Below are positions 29,834-34,588 of a DNA stretch of 34,588 nucleotides, piece after piece (the stretch's first letter is position 1; the number at the start of each line of letters is the position of its first letter). The position numbers and the translations under genes are program-made. The notes beneath the pieces are model-generated. The model was given only the letters and a program-made list of their open reading frames with translations. It was not told the origin of the DNA and ran no database searches. The stretch comes from Hyaloperonospora brassicae (Eukaryota; Oomycota; Peronosporomycetes; Peronosporales; Peronosporaceae): the NCBI GenBank assembly GCA_947650285.1, contig CANTFL010000702.1, forward strand, positions 1 to 34,588. Reading direction: 5' to 3'.

Positions 29834-29947
29834 TGCGGATTCCAAGACCAAGACCGTCTGTTGCGTTGATCACGGATTTCGACCAATCACAGTAGCGCTC
29901 ATGCCACTCACACGAACGACGAGAGCGGAGACGTATCCAATGACCCC

Positions 29948-30765
29948 TTAGCGACCATGTGAAGACGGATCTCCCCGAAGCGACTTGGCGCGGTACCGTT
30001 TCGGAGCGGCTATCGATGACGCTGTCGTAGTCTTGCGATACGTTGCGCCAGCACTTGGCACCTTCATGCTTCGGTTTGTCACGGCAACACCAGACGACTT
30101 CTTGTTGTGCATTCCAGACACTCCAGCTTTCTTGAGCTTGGAAGGAGTGACGACGGACTTGGCGTCAGTAAAGCCAGATGTCACGCTTGTCCCCCTTGCA
30201 TCGACACAGGCGACGACGGACGTTTTGCTAGTGTCCAAAGCGTCTTGGTTGCTGGGCGACGTCGGGATGCCGGCTGCAGATTGGCTTGTCTTGGTGCTGA
30301 CTGAAGCGTTGCGTGGAAATGGCATGGCGCAGGTCGCCGCTGAACGCGTGACATGATCGAAGCCACTTGTACTGTCATCACTCGTTCTCTGTCGCTTGCG
30401 GCCAGGCTCGCTGGGACTTGGCGAGCCGATGGAGACGGGCGAATCGGTCGCAGCGTCCGACGCCATAGCTGGAGAGTTGGTGGACTGAAACGACGGAAAC
30501 GGCCGGTCATCCTTCTTGATTGGCGTGAACCCTGACCTTGCATTGATCTAGATGGAAACAACGCAACCAAAGTGACCACTTCGTCACAGTGTGCGAGCAT
30601 GCAATATCAAGCAGATGCTCACCTTTCGTTTCTTAATGTGCGTTTTCAATTCTTTATGTACGTTTGCATTTCTTGCAGTCGCTGATTCGACGCCGCCGTA
30701 GCTTCGTCCACAACATCTTTGCCAAGCTTCAAACAAAGACCAATCTTTCCCTTTGCGTTCGACAT
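29948..30765 (-). CDS. Two-exon gene of unknown function with one apparent frame break
   Basis: ATG at 30765 opens MSNAKGKIGLCLKLGKD, followed by a helical, charged stretch. Near 30655-30670 the frame must shift by one base to continue as VHKELKTHIKKRK, which then splices: donor GTGAGC at 30622, acceptor CTAG ending 30548, a 75-bp intron. Exon 2 (30547-29948) is open throughout: INARSGFTPIKKDDRPFPSF, then MASDAATDSP. It is rich in Ser, Thr, Ala and Lys, with a basic GRKRQR cluster (possible nuclear signal) and a basic C-terminus, and looks largely disordered. Translation from the inner ATG at 30466 would give 172 residues. I do not recognise it. The shift may be a mutation or a sequence error. 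Confidence 0.45.
30548..30622 (-). other. Probable intron of the 30765-29948 gene
   Basis: GTGAGC donor and CATCTAG acceptor, 75 bp. Size and ends match the three introns of the neighbouring transporter gene. Confidence 0.5.
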
Positions 30766-31013
30766 TTGAGTGTGAAATCGTTCTTACAATGCTATGAGAT
30801 GACTAGGTAATAAGACAACTGTAACTTTGGGCATAAAGTGAACGGACATAGCAAGCTTTCGCCATCGATTTATACATCAGAACTGACCTGGAACTTTGAA
30901 ATGCAGATGCTCATTATCGTGAAAAATAGGTATCTACCGATTTCTAATTAAATGCTGTGATAAAGTGACGTCATCAAGGAGTCTCTAATATATCGTTGAA
31001 CAGAGGGCATACG
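30766..31013. other. Intergenic, upstream of the two-exon gene
   Basis: AT-rich with no coding or repeat signal that I can support. It should contain the promoter of the minus-strand gene at 30765, but no clear initiator was found. Confidence 0.4.
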
Positions 31014-31018
31014 TGTGG

Positions 31019-31406
31019 TGTAACGGGGCAGCCCGTTACATGATATTGTCACTTAAGGAAAGTGACAATAAAGAATATAAGATGGAAATTCTTTAAACAA
31101 TATCACCAAAGTGGTGATATTGAAGGGTCGACCAAAGGGTCTGTTCATTGGTTGATATCGTGATGATATCAACCCACCAATCGCCGCAAGACGCGCGCAA
31201 TGAGTGGTGACGAGACGTTACCATACATGCAGTTATATTAGTATAATTGAATTAAGTCAAACGAAGAGACAGTAGTTTAAAGACTTAATTTATTAATATA
31301 ACAGTTCTACTTTTACCCTACCTACGCTTCCTCGCTCGCCACGTGTACGTCCGTCGGGGCACCCAAATCCCTTGCGTTAAGTTACGCAAGGGTGTGCCCC
31401 GTTACA
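31019..31406 (+). repeat. Solo LTR 1, hairpin-rich, intact with target duplication
   Basis: Starts TGTAACGGGG and ends CCCCGTTACA (388 bp). The 5-bp duplication TGTGG lies at 31014-31018 and 31407-31411. It contains five perfect hairpins: TGTAACGGG/CCCGTTACA (31019-31040), ATTGTCACTT/AAGTGACAAT (31045-31069), CAATATCACC/GGTGATATTG (31098-31122), GGTTGATATC/GATATCAACC (31150-31174) and CCCTTGCGT/ACGCAAGGG (31369-31392). The last is enclosed by GGGGCAC/GTGCCCC (31356-31362 with 31394-31400). No internal region remains, so it arose by LTR-LTR recombination. Confidence 0.85.
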
Positions 31407-31411
31407 TGTGG

Positions 31412-31816
31412 GGTGGCACGCGGTCGAATTTATATTAGATCGAGCTTATCAAAGAGCCATGCCGACTTTGTCGAAGGTGAAGCCTCTCTAGCGAATCTGT
31501 ATGATCGACACAGACATGGAAAAATAGCCAAATAGCTTAGGTTGCGAACCGCTGACGGTGGATGAGCATATCATGCGGCGATCGTTAGGTGTGCGTACAG
31601 CGCGTCATTAAAATTTTCAATAAGTCTACCTGCTGTTGCTATAGGTAGATAAACACATGCATCTGAAGTAACATCACGTGATGTCCGATACACGTTTACC
31701 CTTACGAATCCATGCTCTAGACACCGGGCGTTCTTAACTTCGACGGTACGACCTGGTGAAAAATGATGTGTATTGTTGACTTATTGCTCGAGGACCGATA
31801 CTTAGGTACCCGAAAT
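31412..31816. other. Intergenic, downstream of the effector candidate
   Basis: No gene or repeat is recognised. It should hold the 3' end and polyadenylation region of the minus-strand gene at 31817. Confidence 0.4.
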
Positions 31817-32992
31817 CTACGCCTGAAGGCCCGACAAGAACTGTGAATCCTGTGTTAATTCCCTTTTCAGACTTTTAAAGGCCTTCCAGCACAAAACCTT
31901 AAGGTCTTTCCCTTCTGCCTCCCATTGTCGAAGTAGCTCCGTCTTTAGATCATCAGCAAGATCAGTGTGCCCAACCTCTTCCGACGCAATCTTGGCGTCC
32001 TGATACGCAGCACCGGTGTGCCACGTGACAGATTGAGCTTCCTTCTTCTCCCCGTTGACGATTGCCTGTACGATGTCATCATCGTTTTTAATCGTCGTCG
32101 TTATGAGCTTAATCGTTCTCACGTAGACCTCTTTCGGTTCTGGGGAACCACCAAGCGCAACGAACTGAACCAAAGTATCCAGAGTTTCGTATGTCCAGCC
32201 TTGCTTCACCAGATCGATAAGCTTCAGCACTTCCTCTTCGGACTTGGTCTTTTTCCAGAATGTCAGCAGCTCTTTCTGAAGCTTCTCGGCCCCATGCTCA
32301 TTTACAAGGCTTTGCTTTTCGATCGACAGAAATCGCGCGAATTCGAGCTCACTGCCAAAGCCTATCGATAGCGTGTCAAAGAACTTTTTCGTTGCCTTCT
32401 CCGATGAACCGAGAAATTCTTGCAACATACGCACCTTTTCAAAGCCAAAAACCTTAAAGAAACGGCGTTTTTTTAACTCTGCAGCGAGTCCTTCTGTTGA
32501 CATGTCCTGCGATGAGAATCTTTTCTTAAATCCATTCGCATTCGTCGACAACACATTTCTTAGGTGTGATGTGGCGAATTGCACAAATTCCTGCATGTCC
32601 ACATCTAGGTTAGCTCCATTTCCTGTACGCGTGCCCACCATACGTAATAGATTTCCATCTCTGCTTAACACTTGATCCCAACCGCTTGAAGTGAGCTTTG
32701 GCCCGCTGATGCCGCCGTACAGCTTGAACATTGTCGTTTTTTGTATACCACTTGTAAGCTTTCGCAAGCCGTCATGTGATGGTTTCACTGGTGGTGCCCT
32801 CTCTTCATCGTTCGTAATGCCATGTGCCACAAGCTGCTGATTGGCAGGGCCGTCGTTGGAGTCATCAGTGAACGGAGGATGCGTGGCCGTGGAGTTGTTG
32901 CTTGTATGCGAGTAACCAGATACCCCCGAGGCATCAGTAACGCGGGTCGGAACGGCCGTCGAGGCGAGGAGTACGAAAGGATAGAGGCGCAT
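31817..32992 (-). CDS. Secreted EER/WY-type effector candidate (RXLR-family-like, RXLR degenerate)
   Basis: An intact 391-residue frame from ATG 32992, which I chose because the signal peptide follows it directly (MRLYPFVLLASTAVPTRVTD, cleavage probably near residue 20-23). A Ser/Thr/Asn-rich linker leads to QQLVAH at residues 52-57, where RXLR is expected, and to DEER at 62-65, so the EER part is kept but the Arg-x-Leu-Arg is not. The rest is helical with WY-like modules: RFFKVFGFEKVRMLQEFL (177-194), LLTFWKKTKSEEEVLKLIDL (242-261) and LLRQWEAEGKDLKVLCWKAF (353-372). Such proteins are secreted by Phytophthora and act inside host plant cells; the target is unknown. It has no intron. Its promoter side is an old LTR whose edge is 58 bp from the ATG. 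Confidence 0.75.
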   Translation of the reverse strand: MRLYPFVLLASTAVPTRVTDASGVSGYSHTSNNSTATHPPFTDDSNDGPANQQLVAHGITNDEERAPPVKPSHDGLRKLTSGIQKTTMFKLYGGISGPKLTSSGWDQVLSRDGNLLRMVGTRTGNGANLDVDMQEFVQFATSHLRNVLSTNANGFKKRFSSQDMSTEGLAAELKKRRFFKVFGFEKVRMLQEFLGSSEKATKKFFDTLSIGFGSELEFARFLSIEKQSLVNEHGAEKLQKELLTFWKKTKSEEEVLKLIDLVKQGWTYETLDTLVQFVALGGSPEPKEVYVRTIKLITTTIKNDDDIVQAIVNGEKKEAQSVTWHTGAAYQDAKIASEEVGHTDLADDLKTELLRQWEAEGKDLKVLCWKAFKSLKRELTQDSQFLSGLQA

Positions 32993-33030
32993 AGTATTTC
33001 AAGTCGAGGTGCTGTGGGTGCTTTCGGCAG

Positions 33031-33043
33031 CCAGTGAATGAAT
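33031..33043 (-). promoter_or_regulatory. Possible initiator (Inr) of the effector candidate
   Basis: The minus strand reads ATTCATTCACTGG about 40-50 bases upstream of the ATG. Oomycete initiators centre on TCATTC. The match is partial and no flanking promoter region is clear. Confidence 0.35.
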
Positions 33044-33050
33044 AATGAAA

Positions 33051-33997
33051 TGTAACGGGGAGATTCCGTTCCATGACATTGAAAATACCAAAGTCAGTGC
33101 AAGTGTTATCGATGTGGTACTCCTCTCGAATATTATTTCAAAGGTTATTTTTCGATGACTTTTGCCAAATGCTTGATAAAGGCCCTTGTATCAACCGCTA
33201 AAGTCGTTATTAATTAAGGGAGGGAACAATGGGTGACTTATAGGCAGTTGTTATAATAGGTACGAAATTTAGGGTAAATGACGAGTGATTGCAACCGGCA
33301 ATATTTCGAACCAAAGTCACATTTTGCGCTTGTATTTAAATATAGTTCACAAAAGGACTGAAAGTGTTGATATTCGGGGGCTGTAGCTACATTGTTACGA
33401 GGTAGCCCTTAAAATGGAATTGTCACTCAGGATAAGATGACAATATGGAATATTACGAAGAATATTCTTTTAACAATATCACAAGACATGGTAATATTGT
33501 TGAAGATGACCGAAGGGTCTACTCATTGGTTGATATCGTGATGATATCAACCCACTAATCGCTGCTTGACGCGCGCAATGGGTGGTGGGTAGACGTCATC
33601 ATACAAATAGTTATATTAGTATAATTAAGTCAGGACAAACAGAGATACAAGAGTTATAGGACTTAATTAAATTAATAACAATTTTACTTTTCCTACGACA
33701 AGAGTCTTTCACCTTAGTCGTTTTACCTTCCTCTGTGTAGTTCTACACCTAGCTGGTAACTGACTATCACTACATCCAGTGATAGCAAACTCCGTACTGG
33801 TTGACCAGTACGTAGTCGTCGGTACCCCGTTACATACATGGACTACAGTTCTCTTTTTACTCTAGAAAATCGTGATTTCATTAGTCCATCAGCTTCCAAT
33901 GCACGTACATGTACGTATAGGCGAGGAACCTGCCTTCAACATGGCCATTATAGGTAGCTTGTAGTGTGTCACTACAAGCGTCCGGTGTTCCGTTACA
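33051..33997 (+). repeat. Old solo LTR, split by a younger LTR
   Basis: The 5' piece 33051-33392 starts TGTAACGGGGAGATTCCGTT, like solo LTR 1, and later shows TATCAACCGC, CAATGGGTGAC and GCAGTTGTTATAATAGG, diverged matches in the same order as LTR 1. The 3' piece 33840-33997 has ACAGTTCTCTTTTTACTCTA, a perfect hairpin CTTGTAGTG/CACTACAAG (33958-33978), and ends TTCCGTTACA. Without the insert and its duplication the LTR would be about 500 bp. No target duplication is seen at its ends (TGAAA and CTAGC). Confidence 0.65.
33393..33834 (+). repeat. Solo LTR 2, nested, hairpin-rich, with target duplication
   Basis: Starts TGTTACGAGG and ends ACCCCGTTACA (442 bp), flanked by TACAT at 33388-33392 and 33835-33839. 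Hairpins: ATTGTCA/TGACAAT (33419-33444), GAATATT/AATATTC (33448-33467), AACAATAT/ATATTGTT (33472-33501), GGTTGATATC/GATATCAACC (33528-33552, identical to LTR 1), GTGTAG/CTACAC (33735-33748), CTATCACT/AGTGATAG (33764-33785) and CGTACTGGT/ACCAGTACG (33793-33812). Confidence 0.85.
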
Positions 33998-34469
33998 CTA
34001 GCTAGCATTTATTGGTCTGCCTAACGGTCACAGACCCATCCAGCATGGAGTGCACGATGGCAGTTTTTTACCCAGTACATAGACGCTTTGTCCACTTGAT
34101 TTATGGTGGAGGAACTGCTCGAACAAATAAATTCGGCCGTTGGCGGCTCGTCCGTCAGCGCCATGTTATTCTCTGAGAAAGACAGCTACTGACAGCATAC
34201 CACGAGGAAAAGTCGTGTCATGCTGTTCGTCATTTTTTCTTGTCGGTGGCAGTCTTGCTTGATCATTTCGTCATATACGGACTTCATTTAAGCGAGGCGT
34301 TTCGCATCTCCTAATAAGCCCGAAACGACTGGCCACACGTCTTAGGTGTTAACCGATCGGCCACTACACATGTACATAAAGAGGGAGCGATGAATTTTCG
34401 CATAAGATACGCGGCGGAATGAGCGGAATGAAGCGCTACATTAAAGGAACTGCGGCTCTTAACCAGCAA
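33998..34469. other. Intergenic, no gene recognised
   Basis: No open frame of interest. An imperfect inverted pair, AGCATACCACGA with TCGTGTCATGCT, lies near 34195-34223. The stretch could be internal sequence of the element whose LTR begins at 34470, but nothing confirms this. Confidence 0.35.
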
Positions 34470-34588
34470 TGTAACGGGGCACACCCTTGCGTGAACTTAA
34501 CTATAGGGTATAGTTCACCGACAAGCGTACACGAGGCAATCGGGGAAGAGGTAGGTAAGACAGAGGCAACACTGTCTTAGGAAAAGTA
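34470..34588 (-). repeat. Partial LTR of the same short-LTR family, opposite orientation, cut by the window end
   Basis: The plus strand starts TGTAACGGGGCACACCCTTGCG, the reverse complement of the 3' end of solo LTR 1, and keeps GCGTACACG.GGC and GAGGTAGGTAAG farther on. A hairpin at 34491-34518 pairs GTGAAC+CTATA with TATAGTTCAC, with an extra TTAA bulged out at 34497-34500. Confidence 0.75.

Noticed and set aside
31967..32675. Plus-strand open frames within the effector gene
   Set aside because: They are antisense shadows of the minus-strand frame, with no signal, domain or supported start.
31019..33997. Composite element in which two direct LTRs (31019 and 33051) carry the effector as cargo
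   Set aside because: LTR 1 has its own perfect 5-bp duplication on both sides (TGTGG), and the old LTR is far more diverged, so these are independent solo LTRs.

Overview
The window looks like a repeat-rich, gene-sparse stretch of an oomycete nuclear genome, most likely Phytophthora or a close relative. The reasons are the mix of families: Ty3/Gypsy elements with a second, plant-like RNase H plus a chromodomain, a Crypton tyrosine-recombinase element, short TGTAACGGGG...CCCCGTTACA solo LTRs, 73-84 bp GT-AG introns in host genes, a GH72 cell-wall gene, an SLC17-type transporter and an EER/WY-type secreted effector candidate. All family calls are from reading motifs; no search was run.

Layout. 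(1) 1-4110, plus strand: a badly decayed chromodomain Gypsy element (A). (2) 4230-8851, plus strand: the 3' part of a second Gypsy family (B): integrase tail and chromodomain, a decayed coiled-coil gene on the opposite strand, polypurine tract, LTR, primer-binding site and the first codons of gag, as expected at a tandem LTR junction. (3) 8974-20412, minus strand: an almost full-length, decayed member of the same family (C), reading LTR-gag-protease-RT-RNase H-second RNase H-integrase-chromodomain-PPT-LTR. The B LTR and the facing C LTR form a palindrome with arms of about 1.36 kb around a 331 bp centre. (4) 20413-22614: unassigned sequence with perfect hairpins. (5) 22615-24864, plus: a two-ORF Crypton, inactivated. 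(6) 24960-29833: decayed host genes, namely a GH72 glucanosyltransferase-like gene, unassigned duplicated fragments, a PPR-like fragment, and an SLC17-like transporter with three recognisable introns. (7) 29948-30765, minus: a two-exon gene of unknown function with one apparent frame break. (8) 31019-34588: a family of short, hairpin-rich LTRs around one intact gene (31817-32992, minus), a 391-residue secreted effector candidate.

The only long, clearly intact host ORF is the effector candidate. Its start codon lies 58 bp from the edge of an old solo LTR, which is itself split by a younger solo LTR with a perfect target-site duplication. The most notable items are the hairpin-rich LTR family and its position at the effector promoter, the LTR palindrome whose arms resemble each other more than element C's own two LTRs do, the gag start codon that overlaps the primer-binding site, and the opposite-strand coiled-coil gene inside element B.
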